Shown here in pieces: positions 1 through 8,247 of a stretch of 64,000 bases of DNA. Every line of letters starts with the position of its first letter. Positions within the stretch are counted from its first letter, which is position 1. This stretch comes from Reyranella sp. (GTDB lineage Bacteria > Pseudomonadota > Alphaproteobacteria > Reyranellales > Reyranellaceae), in the NCBI GenBank assembly GCA_019750135.1, contig JAIEOV010000089.1, positions 1 through 64,000 on the forward strand, read 5' to 3'. The notes beneath the pieces were generated by a model. That model was not told the origin of the DNA. It saw nothing but the letters and a program-made list of their open reading frames with translations, and did not search any database. The translations under genes were made by a program, and so were the position numbers.

Positions 1-2
1 GT

Positions 3-863
3 TCCGGTGCGGCGGGAGGCGCGTCGGCTGGCGGCAGCGCCGGTGCCAGTGCCGGCACAGGTGGCGGCGGTGCTGGCAGTGGCAGCGGCGGCGGTGCCGG
101 TGCCGGCGCTTCGGGCGGCGCTTCGTCCGGGGCAGCCGGTGGGACGTCCGGCGATGCGAGCGCCGGGGTAGGCGTCGGTGGCGTCGGCAGCGGCACGAGT
201 GGCGGCGCGGGCGCGACCGCCGCGGTCGGCAGCGGACCGGCATCGGGTAATGCGAGCGTCGGGATCGGCATCGGCGGCGTTGGCGCCGGTGGCGGGGGAA
301 CAGGTGATGGCGGCGCAGGTAGCGGTGGAACTGGTGGTGTTGGAACGAGCGGCGGCGGCGTGGGTGCCGGAGGTGTCGCCAGCGTCGGTACTGGTTCAGG
401 CAACTCGGGTGTTGGCGCCGGTAGTGGCGTCGGTTCGGGCGTGGGCGTCGGCGCCTCGGGTGCCAGCGTCGGCACCGGTCCCGGCGGCGTCGGCAGCGGA
501 AGCAGCGTCGCGAACGCCATCTCGGCCCAGGAAGAAGCCATGCTGCGGCTCTATCTCAGCGACGTCGCGCCGGTCGACTCCGTCGCGGCGGGTAATCTCA
601 CCACGGTGCAGACGGCGTCGTTGCTTTATCGTTCCGGGCACAAGCGTGCCGCCAAGGAGCTGCTGTGCGAGCGGCGCGACGTCTACAACGCCTTCCGGCG
701 CACGCCGACGCCGTGCCTCGCGCGCGCGGACTGGGAGCTGAAGGAAGCGAGCGCGGCCAACACCATGTCGCGCTTCCAGCCCGGCGCGTACCGGACCCGC
801 GCGGACTGCCTGACGGCCGCCTACACCGCGCGCGTTCCGCTCGGCGCGTGCGACGGGCGGTAG
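3..863 (+). CDS. Glycine-rich repeat protein, 5' end outside the window
   Basis: The frame is open from the first bases of the window, so the true start lies upstream. About the first 165 visible residues are almost only Gly, Ala, Ser, Val and Thr in short G-x-G or GVGSG-like units with no fixed period. A globular C-terminal part of roughly 115 residues follows from about base 510; it is rich in charged residues and has four cysteines (LLCERR, TPCLAR, ADCLT, GACDG). The layout resembles a secreted or surface protein with a low-complexity linker, but I recognise no family. The neighbour on the other strand ends 3 bp after its stop, so the two genes converge. The low-complexity DNA is prone to assembly error. 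Confidence 0.7.
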   Translation, partial: SGAAGGASAGGSAGASAGTGGGGAGSGSGGGAGAGASGGASSGAAGGTSGDASAGVGVGGVGSGTSGGAGATAAVGSGPASGNASVGIGIGGVGAGGGGTGDGGAGSGGTGGVGTSGGGVGAGGVASVGTGSGNSGVGAGSGVGSGVGVGASGASVGTGPGGVGSGSSVANAISAQEEAMLRLYLSDVAPVDSVAAGNLTTVQTASLLYRSGHKRAAKELLCERRDVYNAFRRTPTPCLARADWELKEASAANTMSRFQPGAYRTRADCLTAAYTARVPLGACDGR

Positions 864-866
864 CTC

Positions 867-1160
867 TCAGGGATTGCAGTTGGCCTGGGCGATGACCACC
901 GCGTCCAGGCCCTGCATCTGCTCCTGCGTGAGATTGGAGGGGTCGAGCAGGTTGCCGCCCGGCTCCATCGCCTTATTGGACTTCCGCATGCCCTCGATGG
1001 CGGCTTGCTTCTTGTCTGCCGGAACCTTGGACGCGATGCATTCACACATCTTCTGAGGCGTCGTCATTGTGCAGGCCTGCATGAAAGCATCCTGCGCCTG
1101 GGCACCGCTTGCGAGCGCCGAGACGAAAGCCAAGCCGAGAGCGCAGGTGACGAAACGCAT
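867..1160 (-). CDS. Small secreted cysteine-containing protein
   Basis: A 97-residue protein starting MRFVTCALGL, with a Sec signal peptide ending near residue 22 (ASGAQAQ). The mature part is about 75 residues with cysteines at 30, 39, 41 and 95, which could form two disulfides in the periplasm. I know no named family with a function. The start was chosen because the signal peptide begins at this ATG, with GAGGAG-like bases upstream; in-frame sequence further upstream looks non-coding. It lies downstream of, and on the same strand as, the TauE-like permease with a 32-bp gap, so co-transcription is possible. Confidence 0.75.
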   Translation of the reverse strand: MRFVTCALGLAFVSALASGAQAQDAFMQACTMTTPQKMCECIASKVPADKKQAAIEGMRKSNKAMEPGGNLLDPSNLTQEQMQGLDAVVIAQANCNP

Positions 1161-1192
1161 GGAGACTCCTCTTCGAAGGCCGCCCGATAATA

Positions 1193-1954
1193 TCAGAACA
1201 ACCAGCTGCGCAGCAGGCCGAACAGACCGGTGGCAAACAGAATGGTGAGGGCCACGTTGCGGTAGAGCCGCTCGCTGGCCAGGCCGTGGAAGGCGCGGCC
1301 GCCGACCCAGGCGCCCAGCACCATGACCGGAAACAGCACCACGGCGCGGATCAGCGCATCGACGCCGGCCACGCCGGTCGCCAGCACGATGACGATCAGC
1401 AGGAACTGCGTCAGGAAGTAATAGGTGACGATGTTGGCGCGGTTGACCTGCGGCGGATCGTTTCCCGACAGCAGGTAGAGCAGCACCGGCGGTCCGCCGA
1501 CGCTGGTGGTGGCCATCATGGCGCCCGACACGGCGCCGACCGCGACGGTGGCGGCGGTCGAGCGCCGGCCGGTGTATTTCCAGCCGGTCCACATCAGCAC
1601 GACGAAGGCCACGATGACGGCCGAGACCGCCGTCACGATGGTGCTCTTGTCGACGCTGGCCAGCAGCCAGACGCCGAGCGGCATGGCGGCGCAGGCGGCG
1701 ATGCTCATCGGCGTCAGCACCTTCCAGTCGGCGTGCCGGCGGACTTGCGGGAAGAGCTGCAGGGAGACCACCAGCTCGATCGCCACCACGGTCACCACCA
1801 TCTCGGCCGAGCCAAAGAGGATCGCGAAGATCGGCGCCATCAGCATGGCCGAGCCGAACCCGGCGAAGCCGCGCATCAAGCCGGCGACCAGGGTGACGCC
1901 GATCGCGGTCCACAAACCGACACCGGCGAACAAGGACGAAATGTAGGGGATCAT
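1193..1954 (-). CDS. TauE/SafE family membrane permease
   Basis: A 253-residue polytopic protein with about eight hydrophobic segments, the usual size for TSUP (TauE/SafE) transporters. The typical N-terminal half carries LVAGLMRGFAGFGSA and a second glycine-rich repeat occurs in the C-terminal half (AVGAVSGAMMATTSVGGPP). Members move sulfonates, sulfite or small organic anions across the inner membrane; the substrate here is not shown by the sequence. The neighbouring small secreted protein on the same strand gives no further clue. Confidence 0.85.
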   Translation of the reverse strand: MIPYISSLFAGVGLWTAIGVTLVAGLMRGFAGFGSAMLMAPIFAILFGSAEMVVTVVAIELVVSLQLFPQVRRHADWKVLTPMSIAACAAMPLGVWLLASVDKSTIVTAVSAVIVAFVVLMWTGWKYTGRRSTAATVAVGAVSGAMMATTSVGGPPVLLYLLSGNDPPQVNRANIVTYYFLTQFLLIVIVLATGVAGVDALIRAVVLFPVMVLGAWVGGRAFHGLASERLYRNVALTILFATGLFGLLRSWLF

Positions 1955-2108
1955 TGAAGCGACTTCTCAGCACGAACCGGACACGACGACAGGCGATCCG
2001 CGGTCCGGACGGGCCGGAGCGGGATCAGCGCTTAAGTCGAAGGGTCTGCCGCTTCATCGGGCGCGAACCTTGGTCGATCCGCCCCAATCCGTCAATGAGG
2101 TCAGTCAA

Positions 2109-2492
2109 TCAAAGAGCCTGCAGTATCGCGCAGGCTGTCCAGGCAAATCCGACGGTTGTCGTGGCGAAGCTCGCGACGCGATAGGCCTTGCGCAGCGGCC
2201 CGATCTGCGGCTGCGGGTCGACCGCCCGCAGCAGGAAGAGCGAGGGATTGGTGAAGCCACCGATCACCACCAGCCAGCAGGCCTCGACCGGCAGCGGCAC
2301 GCGGATGGCATAGAGCGCCATGCAGAACAGCGCCATCATCAGCAGATCGGTATGCGCGCGGATCAGCGAGCCGTAGTCCTTGATCAACCCGGCCACCGGC
2401 TCGAACCGGATGAGACGGCAGAAGGTGGCGATCCAGGCCAGCACCAGGGCCGAGAGCAGCATGCCGGCGGCGCCGGCCAGAAGTATCTTCAT
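2109..2492 (-). CDS. Small four-helix membrane protein
   Basis: 127 residues with four predicted membrane spans (about 5-25, 47-65, 70-90 and 108-126). The stretches IRAHTDLLMMAL and GGFTNPSLFLLRA loosely recall the RAH and N-x-F motifs of the styrene-oxide-isomerase/hydroxylaminobenzene-mutase fold, but similarity by eye is weak and I do not assign that activity. The start is the ATG giving MKILLAGAAG; an in-frame GTG 9 bp upstream is the alternative. It is divergent from the Lrp-type regulator, with 108 bp between, and may be its target. Confidence 0.65.
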   Translation of the reverse strand: MKILLAGAAGMLLSALVLAWIATFCRLIRFEPVAGLIKDYGSLIRAHTDLLMMALFCMALYAIRVPLPVEACWLVVIGGFTNPSLFLLRAVDPQPQIGPLRKAYRVASFATTTVGFAWTACAILQAL

Positions 2493-2600
2493 GCGCGGCA
2501 CTATCGGCGCGACAGGCCATCGAAGTCCTTGCGATTTGAGGGTCCCGCAGTAGTCTCCCGCGCCACTTTCCGAACTTTTGCGGCGGTCCGGAGCGCCAAC

Positions 2601-3080
2601 ATGCCAAAACCGACACTCGACGCCATCGACACGCGAATCATCGCCGCGCTGCAGGCTGACGGCCGGCTGAGCAACCACCAGCTCGCCGAGCGCATCGGCC
2701 TCTCGCCCTCGCCTTGCCTGCGCCGAGTCAAGCGGCTGGAGCGCGAGGGCTACATCGAATCGTATCGCGCCGTCCTGCAGCGCGACCGCGTCGGGCTGGG
2801 CTTCACCGCCTTCGTGACCGTGAAGATCGAGGGCCATGCCGACCTGGCGGCGGATGCCCTGCAGGATGCGATCGTCGCCATGCCCGAGGTCGTGGCCTGC
2901 CACATGGTGTCGGGCGATTCGGACTATCTGCTCGAGGTCGTCGTCCCCGACCGCGAGAGCTACCAGGCCTTCCTGATCGACAAGCTCCTCGACCTGCCGA
3001 TCATCAAGGAAGTGCGCTCCAACATCGCGATCCAGCCGCTCAAGACCGCGGCGCCGCTGCCGCTCGGCCATCTCGCCTGA
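2601..3080 (+). CDS. Lrp/AsnC family transcriptional regulator
   Basis: 159 residues. The N-terminal helix-turn-helix spans about residues 6-60 (LDAIDTRIIAALQADGRLS, then LAERIGLSPSPCLRRVKRLE), followed by the RAM ligand-binding and oligomerisation domain (about 65-145, with GDSDYLLEVVVPD). This is the full length for a one-domain-plus-RAM feast/famine regulator that senses amino acids or related small molecules. The stop directly abuts the stop of the convergent HCCA-isomerase-like gene. The likely target is the divergent membrane-protein gene or its own promoter in the 108-bp gap. Confidence 0.92.
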   Translation: MPKPTLDAIDTRIIAALQADGRLSNHQLAERIGLSPSPCLRRVKRLEREGYIESYRAVLQRDRVGLGFTAFVTVKIEGHADLAADALQDAIVAMPEVVACHMVSGDSDYLLEVVVPDRESYQAFLIDKLLDLPIIKEVRSNIAIQPLKTAAPLPLGHLA

Positions 3081-3668
3081 TCAGGCCGCGAGCTTGGCCC
3101 GCACGAAGTCGATGCGGTCCTGGCCCCAGAACAGCTCGCCGTCGACGACGAAGGTCGGCACGGCGAACACGCCCTGCTGCTCGGCCTCCTGCTGATGGCG
3201 CTTCAGTTCCGCCGGGCCCTCGCCTGAGGCAAAGGTATCGAAGCCCGCCGTATCGACGCCCGCATCGGTCAGCAGCCCCATGACCGCAGCGCGGTCCTCG
3301 TAGTCGATCTCGCGCTTGAAGAAGCGCGGATAGGCGAGGTCGATCAAGGCGCGGCCGTGGCCGCTCCTGTCGGCATAGAGCCAGGCGAGATGGACCAGCG
3401 TCTGGTCGAAGATCTTCTTCGGGCCGAGCAGCGTGATGCCGCGCTGGTTCGCGAAGCGGCGGGCGTCCAGATAGAAGTACTTGATCTTGCGCATGCCGCG
3501 CGCGATCGCCTCGGGATCGCTGAGATTGACCGCGCCGGCGATGTTGAGGGCGAAAGGCCGCAGCCGCAGCTCGACCTCGAAGTCGCGCTCGAGGTCGTAG
3601 GCCGGATCCTTTGCGAGGAAGGAGAACGGGCTGCGCAGGTCGAGCCAGAGATCGACCTTCTTCCTCAC
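3081..3668 (-). CDS. HCCA-isomerase-like DsbA-fold protein
   Basis: 195 residues of the DsbA-like thioredoxin fold in the 2-hydroxychromene-2-carboxylate isomerase/kappa-GST branch. The N-terminus has the Ser-type active site LRSPFSF instead of CxxC, and the C-terminal signature GVFAVPTFVVDGELFWGQDRI carries the cis-proline. Such enzymes use glutathione to isomerise aromatic-degradation intermediates. It is the last gene of a leftward operon after dioxygenase, Fe-ADH and SDR; its ATG overlaps the SDR stop by 4 bp. The context suggests oxidation of an unidentified organic substrate. Its stop abuts the Lrp gene stop. Confidence 0.9.
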   Translation of the reverse strand: MRKKVDLWLDLRSPFSFLAKDPAYDLERDFEVELRLRPFALNIAGAVNLSDPEAIARGMRKIKYFYLDARRFANQRGITLLGPKKIFDQTLVHLAWLYADRSGHGRALIDLAYPRFFKREIDYEDRAAVMGLLTDAGVDTAGFDTFASGEGPAELKRHQQEAEQQGVFAVPTFVVDGELFWGQDRIDFVRAKLAA

Positions 3669-4447
3669 GCGCGCCGCCTCTGTTGTCCCTCGCCCGTCTT
3701 GTCGCGCAGGCGGCGCATGCCGCGCAGCCAGCGGTCGCGGTCGAGCTTGCGCGCCATGTACTCCTTGACCTCGGGATGTGTAAGGATGAGGAAGCGCTCC
3801 TCGTCCATCGCCTCGATGACGGTCTGGGCGACGGCGTCGGTGTTCAGCACACCGTCGACCGAGGCCGCGCCGGCGCCCGCCATGCGCAGCATGTTGGTGT
3901 CGACCGCCTGCGGGCAGAGCACCGACACGGCGATGCCGCGATCGCCGTACTGGATGGCGAGATGCTCGGCCAGCGCGACGGCAGCGTGCTTGGTGACGCC
4001 GTAGGGTGCCGAGCCCATGGAGGCGAGCAGGCCCGCGGCGCTGGCGGTGTTGAGAAGATAGCCCGACTTGCGCGCGAGCATGCCCGGCACCAGGGCACGG
4101 GCGGCGTAAACGTGGCTCATGACATGGATGGCCCAGCTGTCGGCCCAGTCCTTGTCGGTCGCATCCTCGTGACCGCCGCGGCCGATGCCGGCGTTGGAGA
4201 AGAAGACGTCGACCGGCCCGAAGCGCCGCTCGGCTTCGGCGACCAGCTGCTGGATATCCGCCTCCTTCGCGACGTCGCAGGCGACCGCCAGGCCCCTGAT
4301 ATCGTCGGCGACGGCGCGCAGGCGGTCGGCATCGCGGTCGGCCACGACCACGCCCTTGGCGCCTTCCTTGGCGTAGCGCCGCGCGATCGCCTCGCCGATG
4401 CCGCCCGCCGCGCCGGTGACGACGCAGACCTTGTCCGTGACCTTCAT
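3665..4447 (-). CDS. Short-chain dehydrogenase/reductase (SDR)
   Basis: 260 residues with a classical SDR pattern: TGAAGGIGEAIA for NAD(P) binding near residue 12, NAG in the central strand, then the catalytic Ser and the YGVTK motif (Tyr-x-x-x-Lys). An NAD(P)-dependent oxidation or reduction of an alcohol or ketone is expected; the substrate is unknown. The start is set at MKVTDK because its ATG overlaps the stop of the Fe-ADH gene (ATGA); in-frame residues further upstream lie inside that gene. The 3' end overlaps the next gene by 4 bp, indicating a tightly coupled operon. Confidence 0.92.
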   Translation of the reverse strand: MKVTDKVCVVTGAAGGIGEAIARRYAKEGAKGVVVADRDADRLRAVADDIRGLAVACDVAKEADIQQLVAEAERRFGPVDVFFSNAGIGRGGHEDATDKDWADSWAIHVMSHVYAARALVPGMLARKSGYLLNTASAAGLLASMGSAPYGVTKHAAVALAEHLAIQYGDRGIAVSVLCPQAVDTNMLRMAGAGAASVDGVLNTDAVAQTVIEAMDEERFLILTHPEVKEYMARKLDRDRWLRGMRRLRDKTGEGQQRRRA

Positions 4448-5592
4448 CCCCACGACTCCTCGATCAACTGCACGTACTCGGCCTTCGTCGGCTGACGCGG
4501 CGTCGACTGGTGGCAATGATCGCCGAGCGCGCCGTCGGCGATCTTCTCGACAGTGTCCTGCGCCAGGCCCATGGCGCCCAGGCCCTTGGGGATGCCGAGC
4601 CGCTCATTGAGCGCGGCGACGGCGTTGGCCACGCCCGTGGCGTTCGCTTCGCTCGCCGGCAGGCCCATGACCTGCGCCACCTTCCGGTACTTCTCGCCGA
4701 CGGCGGGCTCGTTGAAGCGCAGCACGGCCGGCAGGTAGACCGCGTTCAGCGTGCCGTGATGCAGGCGATAGCCCTTGAGGCCGCCGGTCGGATGGCTGAG
4801 CGCGTGCACCGCGCCCAGGCCCTTCTGGAACACCATGGCCCCTTCCATGGCGGCCATCGCCATGTTGTAGCGCGCCTCGCGATCCGAGCCGTCCTTGGTG
4901 GCGCGCTCGACCCAGGTCCACGCCTTCTCCAGGCCGTCGAGCGCGATCGAATCGGCCGGCGGGTTGAAGACGTTGGCCAGGAAGCATTCGATATTGTGGG
5001 TGAAGGCATCCATGCCGGTGCCGGCCGTCAGATGCGGCGGCAGGCCGAGCGTCAGCTCGGGATCGATCAGCGCCAGCCGGGGGATCAGGTACGGGCTGCC
5101 GATGGCAAGCTTGCGGCCGGAATCCATGATGATGACGCCGCCGCGGCTGACCTCGCTGCCGGTGCCCGAGGTCGTGGGAATGGCAACGATCGGCGCCACC
5201 GCCGCGGTGATCTTGCCCGCGCCGCCCTCGACGAAGGAATAGGGCTGCAGCGAGGAGCCGGGATGAGTCGCCATCAGCCCGACCGCCTTGGCGAGATCCA
5301 TCGGCGATCCGCCACCGATGGCGATGATGCCGTCGCAGCCTTCTTCCTTGTAGATCTTGAGGGCGTCGCGCATCGCGGCTTCCGTCGGGTTCTCCGGCGT
5401 GCCGTCGTAGAGCGTGATCGGCATGTTGCCGGGAAGCCGCTCCTTGACCTTGGCCCACAGCCCGGCCGCGATCACGCCCTTGTCGGTCACGATCAGCGGC
5501 CGGCGGATGCCGAGAAGCTGCAGTTCGGACTCGAGCAGCTTCAGCGCCCCGAAGTCGAACTGGATACGGGTCAGGTAAGTGATGAGCGCCAT
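4444..5592 (-). CDS. Iron-containing alcohol dehydrogenase
   Basis: 382 residues, the normal size for group III Fe-ADHs. Visible are the GGGSPMDLAK cofactor loop, TTSGTGSEVS, DAFTHNIE and the histidine-rich metal region ALSHPTGGLKGYRLHHG. It should oxidise an alcohol or reduce an aldehyde with NAD(P) in the cytoplasm. The start MALITYLTR lies 8 bp after the dioxygenase stop; the longer open frame reaches back into that gene and was rejected. Together with the SDR and dioxygenase it forms a catabolic operon. Confidence 0.92.
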   Translation of the reverse strand: MALITYLTRIQFDFGALKLLESELQLLGIRRPLIVTDKGVIAAGLWAKVKERLPGNMPITLYDGTPENPTEAAMRDALKIYKEEGCDGIIAIGGGSPMDLAKAVGLMATHPGSSLQPYSFVEGGAGKITAAVAPIVAIPTTSGTGSEVSRGGVIIMDSGRKLAIGSPYLIPRLALIDPELTLGLPPHLTAGTGMDAFTHNIECFLANVFNPPADSIALDGLEKAWTWVERATKDGSDREARYNMAMAAMEGAMVFQKGLGAVHALSHPTGGLKGYRLHHGTLNAVYLPAVLRFNEPAVGEKYRKVAQVMGLPASEANATGVANAVAALNERLGIPKGLGAMGLAQDTVEKIADGALGDHCHQSTPRQPTKAEYVQLIEESWG

Positions 5593-5600
5593 GTTGTTCC

Positions 5601-6434
5601 CTATGCGCGATAAAACGGCTTGTCGCCCTTGACGGTCACGCGGTAGCCCAGCCGCTTGTGCGGAAAGTAGTCCCACATCGCGTGATGCATGGCGGAGCGA
5701 TTGTCCCAAAAGGCGACCGAGTTGGGTTGCCAGGCGAAGCGGCACTGGAACTCTGGCGTCTCGCTGTGGCGATAGAGCATTTCCAGCAGCGCATCGCTCT
5801 CGCCCTTGCGCAGACCCTTGATATGCGTCGTGAAGTTGCGGTTGACGTAAAGCGCCTTGCGGCCGGTGACGGGATGCGTGCGCACCACGGGATGCTCGTT
5901 CCGGGGGAAGCCACCCTCCTTCGGCTTCTGACCGAAGCGGCCGCCATAGACCTGCGCGCCGTCATGGACGGCGATCAACCCTTCGCACAAACGCTGGATG
6001 GGCGCCGAGAGCGTGTCGTAGGCGCGATACATGTTGGCGAACAGCGTGTTGCCGCCGCCGTCCGGCGGCAGCTGCTTCATGTAGAGGATGCTGCCCATCG
6101 GCGGCTCGGGATCGCACGAAACGTCGGAGTGCCATTCCTCTCCCGCCACGAACTTCGAATGCTCGTCGGCCTTGATCACCAGGATCTCGGGATGCTCTGA
6201 TTCGGTGCGGATCGACGTCGGATGGATGTGCAGCTCGCCGAAGCGGCGGCCGAACGCCTTGTGCTGCTCGTGAGTGAGCTCCTGGTCGCGGAAGAAGATC
6301 ACCAGATTGTCCATCAACGCATCGTGGATCTCCTGGAAGACCTGGTTGCCGAGCGGCCGGGCGAGGTCGACGCCGAAGATCTCAGCGCCGATCGCGGGGG
6401 TGAGCTTTCTCACCTCGATGGTCTGGTAACCCAT
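5601..6434 (-). CDS. TauD/TfdA family Fe(II)/2-oxoglutarate dioxygenase
   Basis: 277 residues, typical TauD length. The facial triad is visible as the H-x-D pair in EEWHSDVS, and a distal His in NRSAMHHAMWDYFPHKR, followed by the 2-oxoglutarate-binding Arg in RLGYRVTV. Family members hydroxylate sulfonates, phenoxyacetates or similar acids and release an aldehyde. It is the first gene of the leftward operon with Fe-ADH, SDR and HCCA-isomerase-like protein, so the ADH may handle the carbonyl product. Its start faces the divergent acetyltransferase gene 44 bp away. Confidence 0.93.
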   Translation of the reverse strand: MGYQTIEVRKLTPAIGAEIFGVDLARPLGNQVFQEIHDALMDNLVIFFRDQELTHEQHKAFGRRFGELHIHPTSIRTESEHPEILVIKADEHSKFVAGEEWHSDVSCDPEPPMGSILYMKQLPPDGGGNTLFANMYRAYDTLSAPIQRLCEGLIAVHDGAQVYGGRFGQKPKEGGFPRNEHPVVRTHPVTGRKALYVNRNFTTHIKGLRKGESDALLEMLYRHSETPEFQCRFAWQPNSVAFWDNRSAMHHAMWDYFPHKRLGYRVTVKGDKPFYRA

Positions 6435-6478
6435 TGGCTTTTCCCCACCTAATAGGGCGAGCCTACGCGAGAACGACC

Positions 6479-6958
6479 ATGAGCAACACCCTTCTCCTGC
6501 GCGCCGCGACGGCCGCCGACGCCGCGGCGATCCATGCCACCATCGCCGCCTCCTTCGAGCAGTATCGCGGCAAGCTCGAACCCGAGTCGGGCGCCTTCCG
6601 TGAAACGGTGGAGGGCATTGCCGCCGAACTGGCGCGCGAGTCCGGCGCCATCGTCGCGGAGCGGAACGGTCGCATGGTCGGCTGTGTCATGGTGAAGCTG
6701 ATGGAGGACGACCTCTATTTCGGCCGCCTGTCGGTCGTACCGGAGGCGCGCGGCCAAGGCATCTCCCGCCGCCTGGTCGAGGCGGTCGAGGACGAGGCGC
6801 GACGCCGCGAGCTCGCCGGCGTCCAGCTGGGCGTGCGCATCGTGCTCGTCGAGAACCAGAAGCTGTTCACGTCGATGGGTTATGTCGAGATCTCGCGCGA
6901 GGCGCACGAGGGCTTCGACCACCCGACCTCGATCAACATGCGCAAAGCGTTGCGCTAG
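6479..6958 (+). CDS. GNAT family N-acetyltransferase
   Basis: 159 residues with the GNAT core: N-terminal LLRAATAADAAAIHATI, then the acetyl-CoA pyrophosphate loop in LSVVPEARGQGISRRLV (R-G-Q-G-x-x). The C-terminal part NQKLFTSMGYVEIS is also typical. The acceptor is unknown. The start was taken at MSNTLL; the longer frame would run into the divergent dioxygenase promoter. It is monocistronic and followed by about 0.8 kb without a convincing gene. Confidence 0.9.
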   Translation: MSNTLLLRAATAADAAAIHATIAASFEQYRGKLEPESGAFRETVEGIAAELARESGAIVAERNGRMVGCVMVKLMEDDLYFGRLSVVPEARGQGISRRLVEAVEDEARRRELAGVQLGVRIVLVENQKLFTSMGYVEISREAHEGFDHPTSINMRKALR

Positions 6959-7746
6959 ATTTTTTCCTGTACCTCAAATGCCCCTCGCTTCGCTCGGGCA
7001 GCGGTTGCGGCGGGCCGGGAATTCGGACGAATTAAGACAGTTGCACCCTGTCTTAATTCGACCAGGAAAAGCCGAGATTTTTCAGGCCTCTATCGACTTG
7101 CTGGCAATTCGGACATTTCCGCTAGTAGCTCTGCACAGGGGTTCTGATGGGCTGAATGCCCAAGAGACGACATTTAAGGCTCCTTGGCTCGAGGGCCGGT
7201 CGCGTGAATTTCGCTGGATTTCGCTAGATCCCGGATCACGGGCAAAGCCATTGAATCTTCGGCCTTTTTGAGTTTCGCTAGTTTTGCTGGCCGTTTTCAT
7301 TCAGTCGACCGAACCGCCCTTCCGGCGGCGTCGCGGGATGACGAAAGACTGGGGGCCCGGCAGGGCTGCCGCCGGGCGCGATGGTATCGGATCAACGATG
7401 CATAGAGCGGACGCCTGAAAGCACGGCGGCAGGCTCAAGATAACTCAAGTGCTCATCCGTGTCAATAACCATGGTGCGATTTTCCAAGCACCAGGGGGCC
7501 CCCCTTTGCAGTGGCTTGGCCGCCGTGCCGGGTTCTTTCATTGCGAATTTTGAGGCTCCAGGAGACCCGATATCTGGACGCCTTCGCCGCCATCAAACCA
7601 CACCCGAGTCCTTCGATCCATGTGCAGGCAATGCTGTCACCCGCGTCGGATCGAGGTCGATCGCCGTCAAAATCTCTGCGCTGAGAGTTTGGTCCGGCAT
7701 TGTCGCCATCGACGCCGCGCACCGCGCATGCCCTGGAACGCCGTTG
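6959..7746. other. Gene-free stretch, about 0.8 kb
   Basis: No open frame here has coding character or a recognisable domain. The stretch is more AT-rich than its surroundings and holds a perfect inverted repeat at 7028-7060, the octamer ATTCGGAC twice (near 7021 and 7107), and short copies of TTTCGCTRG-like sequence around 7205-7285. There is also a self-complementary run of G5C5 followed by TTT near 7494-7507. This looks like remnant mobile or repeat DNA rather than a promoter alone, but I cannot name an element. Confidence 0.6.
7028..7060. repeat. Perfect 13-bp inverted repeat with 7-nt loop
   Basis: The left arm CGAATTAAGACAG (7028-7040) and right arm CTGTCTTAATTCG (7048-7060) are exact reverse complements around the loop TTGCACC. 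It sits about 70 bp after the acetyltransferase stop. It lacks a GC-rich stem and a T-tract on either side, so it is not a standard intrinsic terminator. A protein-binding site, a dispersed palindromic repeat or a recombination site are all possible. Confidence 0.75.
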
Positions 7747-8247
7747 TCACGGCGGCGCGAACCGGTAACGGAACGTGCAGCTCGGCGCGCCCTGCATGAT
7801 CGTCTGGGCGCGGTCGAGGGCCACCGAGTCCTCACCGACGGCCACGATGTCGAAATCGGCCGCGCAGATCAGCAGCGCGCCGAGCTCGGGCTCGCCCAGC
7901 TCGCGGAAGAACTCGGCGAAGCGGCAGCGTGTGACGTCGATGTCGAGCGCCGTCTCGTCGTGCCGCTTGATCTGGAACTCGACCTCGCGGCCGGAAACTT
8001 CGCCGAAGGCCTTCTGCAGGCCCGCCCATTTGTGTCGCGCACTACCCTCAATGCCGTCGGCGATCGCCGCGAAGAGCTGCTTCGACCAGTCGCGCAGCGC
8101 CCGCTTCACGACGGCGTCGGCCCGCTCCTTGCCCAGTTCGGCCCGCAAGGCGCGCAGCACCGGTACCAGGACCTGAGCCTGCATGCGCGTCTTGTCGAGA
8201 AGGGAGACCTCGGGGTCGACCAGGTAGTCGTCGAGGACGCCGCTCAT
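7747..8247 (-). CDS. Aminothiazoline-carboxylate-hydrolase-like protein, copy 2
   Basis: 166 residues. It resembles the L-2-amino-thiazoline-4-carboxylic acid hydrolase family, with the core DVTRCRFAEFFRELGEPELG followed by LICAADFD and a C-terminal RAQTIMQGAPSCTFRYRF. It is a clear paralogue of the gene directly upstream and shares the VTRCR-AEF-ELG and QTIM-G-C-FR blocks. The conserved cysteines (TRC, LIC and PSC) are probable catalytic or metal-binding residues. Its ATG overlaps the upstream stop by 4 bp. The substrate in this organism is unknown. Confidence 0.85.
   Translation of the reverse strand: MSGVLDDYLVDPEVSLLDKTRMQAQVLVPVLRALRAELGKERADAVVKRALRDWSKQLFAAIADGIEGSARHKWAGLQKAFGEVSGREVEFQIKRHDETALDIDVTRCRFAEFFRELGEPELGALLICAADFDIVAVGEDSVALDRAQTIMQGAPSCTFRYRFAPP

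Noticed and set aside
1-510. Glycine-rich repeats as a CRISPR or tandem DNA repeat array
   Set aside because: The units are irregular codon-level repeats within one reading frame, without constant repeat and spacer lengths.
7320-7460. Possible tRNA or structured RNA in the gene-free stretch
   Set aside because: GC-rich hairpins are present near 7355-7380, but no cloverleaf, anticodon loop or TTCGAATCC-like T-arm could be built.
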